A stretch of DNA of 64,000 bases from UBA1413 sp037447215 (GTDB lineage Bacteria; Bacteroidota; Bacteroidia; Bacteroidales; Prolixibacteraceae). The notes under the pieces are model-generated. The model saw only the letters and a program-made list of their open reading frames with translations. It made no database searches and was not told where the DNA came from. A program made the position numbers and the translations under genes. The first letter of the stretch is position 1. Each line of letters opens with the position of its first letter. The stretch is taken from the NCBI GenBank assembly GCA_037447215.1, contig JBBIHB010000003.1:1-64000 (forward strand), written 5' to 3'. This document shows positions 25,702-34,719 of the stretch, piece by piece.

Positions 25702-27897
25702 ATGGAGAAGTTGAAAAAGAGTATCATATGGCAAGCCGAAGGTTTTCTGAACAGCTATGCCCAGGTGTTTTTCTCAGATAACCGGTGGCTGGCTTCTATT
25801 TTGCTTGTAGTAAGTTTCATTGATCAAAATGCCGGAATAGCAGGGGCTGTAGCAGTTCTTACAAGCAACATTGCGGCCGAGTCGATGGGGTTCAGCAGTT
25901 GGTTTGTCCGGAAGGGATTCTACGGTTACAATAGCCTGCTTGTTGGCCTTGGATTTGGACTTGCATTTCAACCGGGTGTAGCTTTTTATCTTCTTTTAAT
26001 TGTTGGGGCGTTGCTTACCTTCTTGTTTACCATAGCTATTCAAGGGGTATTTTATAAATATGGATTACCCTATCTGAGTATTCCGTTTTTATTTGGAATT
26101 TGGTTGCTGATGATGGCTTCGGGCGAATTTACTGCTTTGGGGTTGAGTATTCGTGGAGTGTATGTTCATAACGAGCTTTTTTCGTTAGGTGGTAAATGGT
26201 TGATAAATGGTGTGGAATGGTTTGATAACCTGATCGGAAGTCAGGCCATAAGAACCTACCTATTCTCCCTTGGGGCAATTTTCTTTCAATATAATCTCCT
26301 TGCCGGAGTTTTAATTGCCATCAGTATCATCATATATTCAAGGATAGCTTTCACCCTTTCGGTGTATGGATTTGTACTTGCCTGGATTTTTTACCAGATT
26401 ACCGGCGCCGATATTTCAGTATTGGGATATACGTATATAGGTTTCAATTATATACTTACCAGTATTGCGGTGGGTGGTTTTTTTGTAATTCCATCCCGAT
26501 GGTCATACCTCTGGCTTATCTGGTTATTGCCTATGGTTATTTTGGTTACACTCGGCCTTCAAAGACTTTTTGAATTTTTTCAGCTTGGATTGTATGCACT
26601 TCCATTTAATATAATTGTGCTCACATTTTTATATGTACTGAAAATCAGGTTAAAACCAGGCCATCGGCTTTTTGAAACACCTGTGCAGCTTTTCAGCCCC
26701 GAAAAAAACCTTTACCATCTTCGTACAAACAGCGACCGTTTTCATTCGGCCGAATATTTTCAGGTTGGGTTGCCGGTAATTGGCGAGTGGTTGGTTAGCC
26801 AGGCATATAACGGAGCGCACACCCACAAAGGTGAGTGGGGTCAGGCGCTCGACCTGATCATGGTTGGGCCTAACGGAAAGCAGTTCAGGGGCGCAGGCAT
26901 TATTGCCAGGGAATATTACTGTTACGAAAAACCGGTGGTAGCCCCGGCCGATGGTATTGTGGCCGACCTTACCGATGGCATTCCCGACAACCCGGTAGGC
27001 GAAAATAATATCCAAAGAAACTGGGGAAACAGTGTGGTTATAAAACATACCGACCATTTATACTCTCAAGTTAGTCATCTGAAACCAGGCTCGATTAAGG
27101 TTAAAAAGGGTGAAGCTGTAAAACGGGGCAATTTAATCGGGCTGGTTGGTACCTCAGGGCGGTCGCCTTATCCGCACCTTCATTTTCAATTGCAGGCAAC
27201 GCCGCACATAGGCAGCAAAACCATTCACTATCCCATATCAAACTTCCTGGTTGAAAAAGATGGGAAACAAGTCCTTGAAACACATACAATTCCGGTTGAA
27301 GGTGAAAAAGTAACTTCCATTCAGAATCATCCTATGCTCGAAAAAGCATTCCATTTTCTGCCCGGACGAAAATTTATTTTTGAAGTGAGTGGTACTACCG
27401 AAAAATGGCTGGCCGGAAAACACATTTGGGAAGTGAAAACAGATGAATACAACAACAGCTATTTTGAATGTAACCATACAGGAGCAACTGCCTGGTTTTA
27501 TAACAATGGCAATATCCATTTCTTTACAAACTACTTAGGTACCCGGAAATCGTTGCTTTATTATTTCTACCTTGGATTTTATAAAGTACTTACTGGTTTT
27601 TACAAAGGCTTATCGGCTTCAGATTCACTTCCCCCAAATAAAGTATATTCAGGATTCACCCTTTTCTGCCACGATTTTGTGGCACCTTTCCACTTTTTTT
27701 TAAAAGCAGGTTTTCAAATAAACTACCTGAACCTGGATGAGGATTTCTATGCATCGGCAGCCAGGTTGCAGACGAAAGTGATTTACAGGAGAGGAAAAGA
27801 GATGGTTTTTGAGATTGAACTCAAAAATGAGTGCATTTCGGAATTTAATGTCAGGAATGAATATTTTGAATTTAAAGCGGTATGCTTAGAATCTTAA
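25702..27897 (+). CDS. urea transporter fused to M23 (LytM) peptidase domain
   Basis: A 731-residue fusion. Residues about 10-320 are a urea-transporter (UT) channel with some ten hydrophobic segments and the UT signature GFYGYNSLLVGLGFG (about residues 72-86). Residues about 355-520 are an M23/LytM metallopeptidase domain: first His in GAHTHKGEWGQ (H373 or H375), Asp in QALDL (about 384) and the HxH pair in YPHLHFQLQ (about 492-494). All four expected zinc/catalytic positions are present. The last 200 residues form a beta-rich part of unknown type. A UT channel joined to a cell-wall or peptide hydrolase is unusual; it may couple passage of a urea- or amide-like solute with cutting of an envelope peptide. 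It overlaps the next gene by 16 nt. Confidence 0.88.
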   Translation: MEKLKKSIIWQAEGFLNSYAQVFFSDNRWLASILLVVSFIDQNAGIAGAVAVLTSNIAAESMGFSSWFVRKGFYGYNSLLVGLGFGLAFQPGVAFYLLLIVGALLTFLFTIAIQGVFYKYGLPYLSIPFLFGIWLLMMASGEFTALGLSIRGVYVHNELFSLGGKWLINGVEWFDNLIGSQAIRTYLFSLGAIFFQYNLLAGVLIAISIIIYSRIAFTLSVYGFVLAWIFYQITGADISVLGYTYIGFNYILTSIAVGGFFVIPSRWSYLWLIWLLPMVILVTLGLQRLFEFFQLGLYALPFNIIVLTFLYVLKIRLKPGHRLFETPVQLFSPEKNLYHLRTNSDRFHSAEYFQVGLPVIGEWLVSQAYNGAHTHKGEWGQALDLIMVGPNGKQFRGAGIIAREYYCYEKPVVAPADGIVADLTDGIPDNPVGENNIQRNWGNSVVIKHTDHLYSQVSHLKPGSIKVKKGEAVKRGNLIGLVGTSGRSPYPHLHFQLQATPHIGSKTIHYPISNFLVEKDGKQVLETHTIPVEGEKVTSIQNHPMLEKAFHFLPGRKFIFEVSGTTEKWLAGKHIWEVKTDEYNNSYFECNHTGATAWFYNNGNIHFFTNYLGTRKSLLYYFYLGFYKVLTGFYKGLSASDSLPPNKVYSGFTLFCHDFVAPFHFFLKAGFQINYLNLDEDFYASAARLQTKVIYRRGKEMVFEIELKNECISEFNVRNEYFEFKAVCLES

Positions 27898-29216
27898 ATA
27901 CTGCCTTGCTGATTCTGGTGGTTTCCTATGCCACTGTTGCCCAACCTGAATGGTTGAGAACCGATTCGTTAACTTACAGTCTATACATGGGACAAGACTG
28001 GAAAAACCTGTTACTTGTGACCCGAAAATCGCTCCATGATGGTGTCGATTTTTATTATTTACGCGTTAGGGCAGGTATGGCAGCCTACAACTTGAAAAAT
28101 TACAGGCTTGCAGCGCGTCATTTCGGAAAAGCCTATTCGTGGAACAGTACCGATGAATTTACCAACTATTGGTACTATTATGCATTGCTAATGGGAAGCC
28201 GTTCCGATGAAGCCGATAAACTTGCTTCGGTGTTTGCCGATGATTACCTGTCCCGAATGCTGATTAAGCCCAAACCGCTGGTAAATACAATATTGGCCGA
28301 ATCACAGTTAACAATCAATTCGGGTTATGATAATCTGCTCAGCGAAAGTATTACGAGCGATTACAGTTATATGGCTTTTAGAAATGTCCTGAAACAACAG
28401 TTTTATAAAGGAATTGGCATCGACCACCGGGTTAACCACAGGCTTTTCCTTTACCACGGATTCAGTCATCTGGGTGTAAAAAGAATGCAGATGTTCGGCA
28501 GGGTTTTAGCTCCACGAATTGATTATCAGCACGAAAGCAACACTTCACAGTTTCAGTATTATCTGCAGGGGCGATACATTATTCAAAGTGGTTGGAGTTT
28601 CACCACAGCCTTTACCGTATTGTGGGGCACTTCCGAAAGTAATTTTATTACTTTTACCAATTCAGGGGTGCCATGGTTAAGCAAATATACCTTCAAAATC
28701 GGGGATCTTTTTTTCAATGCGTCGGTGGCAAAAGAACTGGTTTGGCTCAGGCCTAAATTGTCGGTTACTTACGGAAATATTAATGGTTACCAACAGCTTC
28801 AGGCCGGAGGGCAACTGATGATTTACCCCATGGGTAACTCCAATTTTTATCTTTCCTCCGACTTTTTCATGCACAACGATGAAAGCGCCGATGATCTCAA
28901 AGCCGTTTTCAATCAGAAAATCGGACTGAAAACAGGCCCATTATGGCTAATAACCGAAGGCGCAGTCGGGACCATGAAAAATTTTGCTGCTTCCGACGGA
29001 TATGTGATTTATAACATGTCCGAATCCATCAGAAATTTATTCGGTTTAGCAGTATATATTCCTTTTATGAAATACCGTTTCGATGTTATGGCCCGTTATC
29101 AGTGGGTGAATAAGCAGGGCACAACTTTTGATTACCTTAACCCGTCAGAATTTCAGGAACAAACCTATACTTTCAGTGACAATAATTTTCTGATCAGTTT
29201 AAGATGGCATTTATGA
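27882..29216 (+). CDS. outer-membrane beta-barrel protein with N-terminal TPR-like part (YaiO-like)
   Basis: A 444-residue exported protein with a signal peptide (hydrophobic residues 7-20, ending VAQ). Residues about 30-130 contain helical repeat-like sequence (LRVRAGMAAYNLKNYRLAARHFGKAY, quoted here as LRVRAGMAAYNL and ARHFGKAY). From about residue 150 to the end there are alternating aromatic amphipathic strands, with the terminal strand FLISLRWHL that ends in a hydrophobic residue, as outer-membrane barrels do. It fits YaiO-like barrels. It overlaps the urea-transporter fusion by 16 nt and the TPR gene by ATGA. It is probably the outer-membrane port of the system. Confidence 0.75.
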   Translation: MLRILNTALLILVVSYATVAQPEWLRTDSLTYSLYMGQDWKNLLLVTRKSLHDGVDFYYLRVRAGMAAYNLKNYRLAARHFGKAYSWNSTDEFTNYWYYYALLMGSRSDEADKLASVFADDYLSRMLIKPKPLVNTILAESQLTINSGYDNLLSESITSDYSYMAFRNVLKQQFYKGIGIDHRVNHRLFLYHGFSHLGVKRMQMFGRVLAPRIDYQHESNTSQFQYYLQGRYIIQSGWSFTTAFTVLWGTSESNFITFTNSGVPWLSKYTFKIGDLFFNASVAKELVWLRPKLSVTYGNINGYQQLQAGGQLMIYPMGNSNFYLSSDFFMHNDESADDLKAVFNQKIGLKTGPLWLITEGAVGTMKNFAASDGYVIYNMSESIRNLFGLAVYIPFMKYRFDVMARYQWVNKQGTTFDYLNPSEFQEQTYTFSDNNFLISLRWHL

Positions 29217-29821
29217 AGTATTTATTGACAATAATTTTTCTGGGTTTTACGCTTCTTTCCACAGCACAAAACAGCGAAATGGTATTAAAAGCGTTTGAGC
29301 AGAGTTATGCGCTCGAGAAATCGGGCGATTTCAGGAAAGCCATAAACTTGCTGAAAGATATTTACCAGGAAGATTCATATGAGATAAACCTAAGGATTGG
29401 CTGGCTCTGTTACAATGCCGGATTGTTCGACGATTCGAAAACCCACTACCGCAAAGCATTGACGGTTTTGCCATACAGCGAGGAGGCCAAATTTGGTATC
29501 ATCCTGCCACTTGCTGCCCGTGCTGAGTGGGCCGAAGTAATAAGATATTATAACCAGATTTTGTCTAACAACCCCGGGAATACAGTTGCCCTTTACCGGC
29601 TGGGGCTGATTTATTATAACCGGAAAGATTTTGCTCAGGCCGCCCGCAATTTTCAGAAAGTGGTTGATTTGTACCCTTTCGATTACGATGGATTGCTGAT
29701 GATGGCATGGACCAATCTGCATCTTGGCAAATCGCGCGAAGCACGTGTATTGTTCAATAAGGTACTGCTATATTCTCCAGGTGATGCATCGGCATTGGAA
29801 GGACTGGGGTTGTTGAAATAA
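29213..29821 (+). CDS. exported TPR protein
   Basis: A 202-residue protein with a signal peptide (MKYLLTIIFLGFTLLSTAQ) and four to five tetratricopeptide repeats, for instance FEQSYALEKSGDFRKAINLLKD, IRYYNQILSNNPGNTVALYRLG and ARNFQKVVDLYPFDYDGLLMMAW (quoted partly). Periplasmic TPR proteins hold complexes together. The ATG at 29213 is coupled to the stop of the barrel gene (ATGA); an in-frame ATG 9 nt earlier is an alternative. It closes the seven-gene operon. Confidence 0.8.
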   Translation: MKYLLTIIFLGFTLLSTAQNSEMVLKAFEQSYALEKSGDFRKAINLLKDIYQEDSYEINLRIGWLCYNAGLFDDSKTHYRKALTVLPYSEEAKFGIILPLAARAEWAEVIRYYNQILSNNPGNTVALYRLGLIYYNRKDFAQAARNFQKVVDLYPFDYDGLLMMAWTNLHLGKSREARVLFNKVLLYSPGDASALEGLGLLK

Positions 29822-29841
29822 AAGTTCTCCTCCCGCTTTTT

Positions 29842-29870
29842 ATGAAAATTAAAGCCGCTTTCGCGGCTTT
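29842..29870 (-). terminator. hairpin after tmRNA
   Basis: Minus strand: AAAGCCGC-GAAA-GCGGCTTT (8 bp, GNRA loop), followed by AATTTTC, directly after the tmRNA CCA end. Confidence 0.75.
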
Positions 29871-29873
29871 AGC

Positions 29874-30270
29874 TGGTGGACCTGGCGGGAGTCGAACCCG
29901 CGTCCAAACGAGGAAGCAATATGGTTTCTACATGCTTAGTCCCCGACTTGGTTTTCGTGTAACAGCTGGATCAGGACTACCGACCATTACCTTAGCTCCT
30001 GAATTTCATCTGCAGCCCGGAGCTTTCCGCAAACTATCCCTCAATTGCTGCGCCACTGTACCCGGACGGCTGAAGGCGTGACCTCCGGAGTGACGTCCCG
30101 TTCCAGCACCTTGTGCCGGAAAGTGCCTAACCTACTGTTATTTGATTAAGCGGCGAGAGCGTAAGTATTTTCGCCAGTTATGTTTTGAACGCCATTGTTG
30201 ACGGGCTGTGCGATCAATGCCCGACATGCTTGCATACCTCTTCTGCCCGCTGTCAAAACCGGTCAGCCCC
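29874..30270 (-). ncRNA. ssrA: transfer-messenger RNA (tmRNA)
   Basis: About 397 nt, single-piece tmRNA that rescues stalled ribosomes with SmpB. On the minus strand the 5' end is GGGGCTGACCGG, the tag frame runs GGC GAA AAT ACT TAC GCT CTC GCC GCT TAA (30175 down to 30146), giving GENTYALAA, and the 3' end carries the T-arm GGGTTCGACTCCC and ends CCACCA at 29874 (CCA encoded). The acceptor stem keeps the G3-U identity pair for alanine charging but position 4 appears to be G opposite G. The rho-independent hairpin follows. The tag resembles other Bacteroidota tags. Confidence 0.95.
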
Positions 30271-30286
30271 GGTATAATAGGGACTG

Positions 30287-30294
30287 CAAAGGTA
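30287..30294 (-). promoter_or_regulatory. tmRNA promoter -7 element TACCTTTG
   Basis: Minus-strand TACCTTTG fits TAnnTTTG and lies 16 nt before the mature tmRNA 5' end, leaving a short leader for RNase P removal. The -33 box is weak. Confidence 0.6.
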
Positions 30295-30307
30295 CAAATT
30301 TTGTGCC

Positions 30308-31717
30308 TTAATTGTGCTGATACCTCGTATAAATTTCACCCCAATGTTTTTTGTATCTACAGCTGAATACCTTTTCCCATCCTTCAGGGAACCCTTCGGG
30401 TCGTTCAGAATCCATGCATGTTGAATCCCAGATAATGAGCTCAATACTGTCAGTTTTCGGGAGGTGGTTTACCCTGAAGCCCCTTTCTGTTGTGAGATAG
30501 CCATTGAAAGGGTCGCGCAGGGCCAGCATCATATTGAAACCTGAAGCTATCTCATTTTTATATTTGTCGTTGGCTTCGCACCAATGCACCAATTCTTTTT
30601 GAACTTTCAGATATTGTGAATACCCCAGGTCGTTATCGATTTTCCCCATTTTGGTGACCGAATATATCAGGGTGGTTGTAAAAACGACTCCTGTCAGGGC
30701 ATATGCCAATTGCTTTCTTTCTTGAAATGCCGAAACAGCGAGGCTGATGCAGACTGCAATAAATAGTGGCAATACAGGTAGTATATAGCGGTGGGTAAAA
30801 AAGTTGATAACAGAAAAACCAATCAACGAAAGGATCAGCACTATGCTGATAACAAGAAAACGGGCGTTTCCGGGTTTTCGATGCCTTGCTGCAAGTACAA
30901 TCAGGGATATTATGGCAACAGCGCTGAGGGTGTTCCTTCCGTACCGTGTTGCCAGGTTTGAAGTGGCAGAACGTAATTTGCTCATTATCCGGCCTCCTTC
31001 GTTGGTAATATATTCCAGATGTTCGTTGAAAAACGGGGCTCCATGGGCACGGGTGTGCAGGATCAGGAAAATTCCATACACGACTAGAGGGATAGCCATT
31101 ATCATACCTTTTATCCAGAATGTTGTTTCCCTATTTTGTTTTATGTTTTCTACGATATAGATTAACCCGAAAACACCTGTAAAGAAAACCCTGGTTTCTT
31201 TGGTCAGCACCATCAGAGTAGCCCAGCTTGCAAAAAGTATGTATCGCCCCGACAAAAAACTGTGCAGTGAAAGGATCAGAAAGAGGGTAAGCAACATTTC
31301 GGGCAACACCAGTGAGGCTTGTGCCAGGAATAGTGATTGAACACTCAGTACCAGTGTGGTCAGGTCCGCTGCTAAAAGGTTTATATGCCGGGATACCAAA
31401 CGGTGAAAGGTAATTAAAATCAGCACTGAAACCAGTAGCGGAATGATTCGTGCGAAGAAAATGGCCCCTGGCATTAGTTTTATCCACGACGACATAACGA
31501 AATAGAATAACAGAGGGTGTCCCCGTGAATTGCTGATGTCGATACTACCGGGCAGCATCGTTGGTCCCGTTTCTGCCATTTTCAGGATAGCCAGGTAATA
31601 TGACCAGGCTTCGTCCCACGAAAAAGGATAACCCAGATGCGGGATCTTTATCACCAGCATAATGGCCACTGAAACAATCAGCAAAAAATTACGGTGCCTT
31701 GCAATCCTGTTTATCAT
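30308..31717 (-). CDS. GT39-like membrane glycosyltransferase
   Basis: A polytopic membrane protein (about 469 residues from the chosen start) of the ArnT/PMT (GT39/GT83-like) superfamily: first transmembrane helix then PHLGYPFSWDEAWSYY, whose Asp-Glu pair is the usual polyprenyl-phosphate sugar and metal site, followed by eight or more hydrophobic helices and a soluble C-terminal part (FNGYLTTERGF, WDSTCMD). Such enzymes move a sugar from a polyprenyl-phosphate donor to lipid or protein on the periplasmic side. The frame is open 73 codons further upstream (to 31936), but that part is not hydrophobic in the expected way; MINRIARHRNFLLIVSVAIML is the natural first helix. Acceptor unknown. Confidence 0.8.
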   Translation of the reverse strand: MINRIARHRNFLLIVSVAIMLVIKIPHLGYPFSWDEAWSYYLAILKMAETGPTMLPGSIDISNSRGHPLLFYFVMSSWIKLMPGAIFFARIIPLLVSVLILITFHRLVSRHINLLAADLTTLVLSVQSLFLAQASLVLPEMLLTLFLILSLHSFLSGRYILFASWATLMVLTKETRVFFTGVFGLIYIVENIKQNRETTFWIKGMIMAIPLVVYGIFLILHTRAHGAPFFNEHLEYITNEGGRIMSKLRSATSNLATRYGRNTLSAVAIISLIVLAARHRKPGNARFLVISIVLILSLIGFSVINFFTHRYILPVLPLFIAVCISLAVSAFQERKQLAYALTGVVFTTTLIYSVTKMGKIDNDLGYSQYLKVQKELVHWCEANDKYKNEIASGFNMMLALRDPFNGYLTTERGFRVNHLPKTDSIELIIWDSTCMDSERPEGFPEGWEKVFSCRYKKHWGEIYTRYQHN

Positions 31718-31959
31718 TCGACTTTTCGGTTTATTGAGGCTAAGATACACTATATGATCATAAAACCGTATCGCAGCCCAACCAATCTGCGCCCATCTTC
31801 TCTGTTTGGTGGTCAATAGAAAATAAGCAAAAGGGAAAGGGAATTTTGCCGGGTGTATTTCGTTATGAATGTGGTAAAATAACAAAACGGGTATATTACG
31901 AATCAATATGTTTTGTATTTTGTACTCTGAAACCATAAATCAAAATAAATGATAAAATC

Positions 31960-32598
31960 ATGATGCCAGGACCAAACTACGTTTACAAATGCCCGGATTG
32001 CGGAAATCTTCTGACCAGGGGCAGCCTCAGGAGTGGAAATACTTTTGGTGCAAAAATATATTCCGACGGAAAATGGATTGCCCCAATGCTTCCTGAATTT
32101 CCTGATCTTACAAAATGCAGGAAATGCGAATCAATTTTCTGGTTGAGTAAACTGAAAGAACTGGGAACTTATCGCTGGGATGATGACATTAATTCAGCCT
32201 GGAAAAATGCCGACAAAGCCCATTTCTTGCATACTGATGATTACTTTCGGGCATTAAATGAAGGGTTGGCCAAAGACAAAGAATTAGAATTTTTCATCAG
32301 GCAACGTATCTGGTGGTCGTATAACGACCGGAACAGAAATGGCAAAGAAATATTTAAAAATGAGGAAGATGAACTACGGTGGCAAGCGAATTTAAACCAA
32401 TTGTTTAGCCTTCTTGATATGACTGATTTGACCCAAAGAATCATGGCCGCTGAAATCCATAGGAACCTGGGAGAATTTGAAAACTGTGTCAACATTATTG
32501 AAAGTATTGATGATGGTGAACTGAATTGGCTGAAAGAAAGATTCCTTGCCGAATGTGAACGAAAAAACCGATGGGTAATAGTGCTAGACGAATGCTAA
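31960..32598 (+). CDS. hypothetical zinc-ribbon protein
   Basis: A 212-residue soluble protein. Two CxxC pairs, CPDC (residues about 12-15) and CRKC (about 48-51), should bind one zinc. The rest is charged and helical, with LFSLLDMTDLTQRIMAAEIHRNLGEFENCVNIIESI (a TPR-like helical pair; quoted partly) near the C-terminus. No catalytic motif. Function not recognised. A second ATG directly follows the first (MM), so the start may be 3 nt later. It is divergent from the GT39-like gene. Confidence 0.7.
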   Translation: MMPGPNYVYKCPDCGNLLTRGSLRSGNTFGAKIYSDGKWIAPMLPEFPDLTKCRKCESIFWLSKLKELGTYRWDDDINSAWKNADKAHFLHTDDYFRALNEGLAKDKELEFFIRQRIWWSYNDRNRNGKEIFKNEEDELRWQANLNQLFSLLDMTDLTQRIMAAEIHRNLGEFENCVNIIESIDDGELNWLKERFLAECERKNRWVIVLDEC

Positions 32599-32720
32599 AA
32601 ATAATTTGATAATGAATAAATTCAACAACAAGAGGATATTTCGCTGGTAAATCTTTCCATTATATATTCTCATCAGATTTTTTGTAACTTTAGCTCATAA
32701 ACATAAAAAAATCAACTGCT

Positions 32721-32975
32721 ATGAAAAGAACTGTTTTATTGATTCTGGTAAAGCATCGCCAGGAAACTGCCGAAATGGTGCAGAAAATTTTAACCGGATG
32801 GGGATGTTACATTAAAACCCGCCTTGGGATTCACGATGGCGTACTGGAGAATTGCTCTGACAGCGGGCTAATTTTCCTCGAACTCACCGGCGATATCAGT
32901 AAACATGAAGAAATTGCCCGTAAACTGAACCTGGTCAAAGGGGTTGATGCACGGCTGGTTGCGCTGGAGGTGTAA
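32721..32975 (+). CDS. TM1266-like ACT-fold small regulator
   Basis: An 84-residue protein resembling the ACT/NikR-C-like family known as putative iron-only hydrogenase system regulators: LLILVKHRQETAEMVQKIL at the start, TRLGIHDGV in the middle, LIFLELTGDI and LNLVKGVDARLVALE at the end. In many anaerobes such genes lie beside [FeFe]-hydrogenase or biotin/thiamine-type maturation genes; none is seen here. Ligand and role unknown. It is convergent with the M14 gene with only 4 nt between stops. Confidence 0.7.
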   Translation: MKRTVLLILVKHRQETAEMVQKILTGWGCYIKTRLGIHDGVLENCSDSGLIFLELTGDISKHEEIARKLNLVKGVDARLVALEV

Positions 32976-32979
32976 AAAA

Positions 32980-34704
32980 TTACAATTTTACCTGTTGCCT
33001 GACCTTCCCGGCTTTTTGCGAGGAATATTCAATATCAATGTTTCCTTTGCCTTCAATCAGGAATTCAAATTCTTCTTTGCCAAACCCGGGCACGGTAAGA
33101 AACTGAAGTTCGGGTTTATGTTCCTTGTAGCTAACCTTATCAAAAAACAGGTTTGTAATCCGGCCGCCGGCAACCACTTTTTGTCCGCTCACCTTTAATT
33201 GGTCATGAGCATACAGTTTGGTATTAACGGCATGAGCTGTCATGGAAGGCATAGCTTTGGCGTTACTGATCCTTACCCTCACCCGGTGCAGATTTCGGCC
33301 AATTTCTTTAACCTCGAACACCTCCATTTTAACTTCGGGTGTTTGCTCAGCGGCAAACATTATAACAGCTGCATTGCGGTGCACCAGTTCGGGCAGCATA
33401 AAGGGCTGCGGCAACCGTGAAGTCATTTTCACCCAACCGCCTATTTCAATATCACCCAGCTGTGGGTGCTTAAATGGCGTCCAGGATTTGTACATTTCGC
33501 CCAACCCCAAGTGGTCGTTGAATTTTAACCTTTCCCGACTGGTTTCATTAGGGTTCTCAACCGGTTTGGTAATATCTTTCCGGAAGGTTTCCTGTGTGGT
33601 CATAAACAGTTCACCTATAAATGAATAGGCCCCAACAATGTTGTAGGTCCACTCGCCAAAATCGCCAAAGGTGGGGTACAATTGCCACGAGGGCATATAC
33701 CGGTAACCGGGTGTCATTTTCTCAGCATTTTCGCCCAAGTAATCATAAAGTGCGACATCTTTGGGGTCGAGCGATTCATCCTGTGTTGCAGGCCCCCTGA
33801 GCCACATACCGCCCATATTGTGGAAAGCAAAAACCATAATGATGTTTGGTCTTTCCATTATCCAGCCGGCGAGCGCTTTCAGACCGACACCCGAAAATGG
33901 GAAATAACCGGCTCCCCGCTCCACATATCGTGGGTACCACCGGTAACCCCAGTTGCGGTTGGGATCGACATACCCTTCGGGGTCTTCGTTGATCCGTCCA
34001 TCGCCATCGTTATCAATTCCTTCGTAACCAAGCAGCATCCATTCACCCTGTTCACCTGGTTTCACCCTGACCATCAGGCGCGGATCTTCTGGATCGGAAC
34101 GGTACATCCCAAATGGATCGCGGATTCGCATCTGGCAGATATTACCATTGCCGTCGAGGTCATCGAAGCCATCTTCATCGAACAAACCATCGCGATCGTC
34201 GTCTTTAGGAATCCTGATAGTTCGGTTGGTACTTGGTGTATTGGCTTCGGTCATAAACCGGTCGCGCCCATCAACATTCACCACTGGAACAATATAATGC
34301 ACATTTTTATCCACCAGTTTGGTTATCCGCTCATTTTTGCCGTATTTGGTCAGCAGCATATTGGCATAATAGAGGCAAACTTCACCGGCCTGGATTTCGT
34401 TGCCATGGATATTCCCATCCACATAAACGCCAGGCTTTTGCAATTCGGGGCCTGTTGCCGGATTGTTTATAGTAAGGGCATAAATGTCGCGCCCTTCTTC
34501 GCTTTTTCCAACTGATTCGAATTTGGTAAGTTTAGGGTAAGCTTTGTGAAGGGCCTCCATTGCCTGGTTCATTTCTTCCAAACTATAGTAAAAATCGAAC
34601 CGGAGAGGAACCTGGATTTTATTGTTGTTTTGCGCGGTTATTCCCGATGTGGCAATAAAAAACAAAACAACCATCAACGAGCTTATATATTTTGATGATT
34701 TCAT
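32980..34704 (-). CDS. secreted M14 zinc carboxypeptidase
   Basis: A 574-residue exported carboxypeptidase: signal peptide at residues 1-24, zinc ligands His and Glu in GNIHGNEIQAGE (about residues 96-107) and the third His in FAFHNMGG (about 292-299), catalytic Glu probably in SFIGELFMT (about 362). An aspartate-rich insertion DDDRDGLFDEDGFDDLDGNG (about 167-186), repeated later as DNDGDGRINED (about 233), resembles calcium-binding EF-hand/thrombospondin-3 loops. The C-terminal domain is beta-sandwich-like. The upstream gene (next entry) is a paralogue that lacks the zinc ligands; the 15-nt gap suggests one operon. Confidence 0.9.
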   Translation of the reverse strand: MKSSKYISSLMVVLFFIATSGITAQNNNKIQVPLRFDFYYSLEEMNQAMEALHKAYPKLTKFESVGKSEEGRDIYALTINNPATGPELQKPGVYVDGNIHGNEIQAGEVCLYYANMLLTKYGKNERITKLVDKNVHYIVPVVNVDGRDRFMTEANTPSTNRTIRIPKDDDRDGLFDEDGFDDLDGNGNICQMRIRDPFGMYRSDPEDPRLMVRVKPGEQGEWMLLGYEGIDNDGDGRINEDPEGYVDPNRNWGYRWYPRYVERGAGYFPFSGVGLKALAGWIMERPNIIMVFAFHNMGGMWLRGPATQDESLDPKDVALYDYLGENAEKMTPGYRYMPSWQLYPTFGDFGEWTYNIVGAYSFIGELFMTTQETFRKDITKPVENPNETSRERLKFNDHLGLGEMYKSWTPFKHPQLGDIEIGGWVKMTSRLPQPFMLPELVHRNAAVIMFAAEQTPEVKMEVFEVKEIGRNLHRVRVRISNAKAMPSMTAHAVNTKLYAHDQLKVSGQKVVAGGRITNLFFDKVSYKEHKPELQFLTVPGFGKEEFEFLIEGKGNIDIEYSSQKAGKVRQQVKL

Positions 34705-34719
34705 GATCGACTCTTTTAT

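Noticed and set aside
31718..31936. 73-codon N-terminal extension of the GT39-like gene
   Set aside because: No membrane helix or family similarity in this part; the natural first transmembrane helix starts right after the ATG at 31717.
33682..34515. 277-codon plus-strand open frame within the M14 gene
   Set aside because: Shadow of the minus-strand M14 carboxypeptidase, which has clear motifs.
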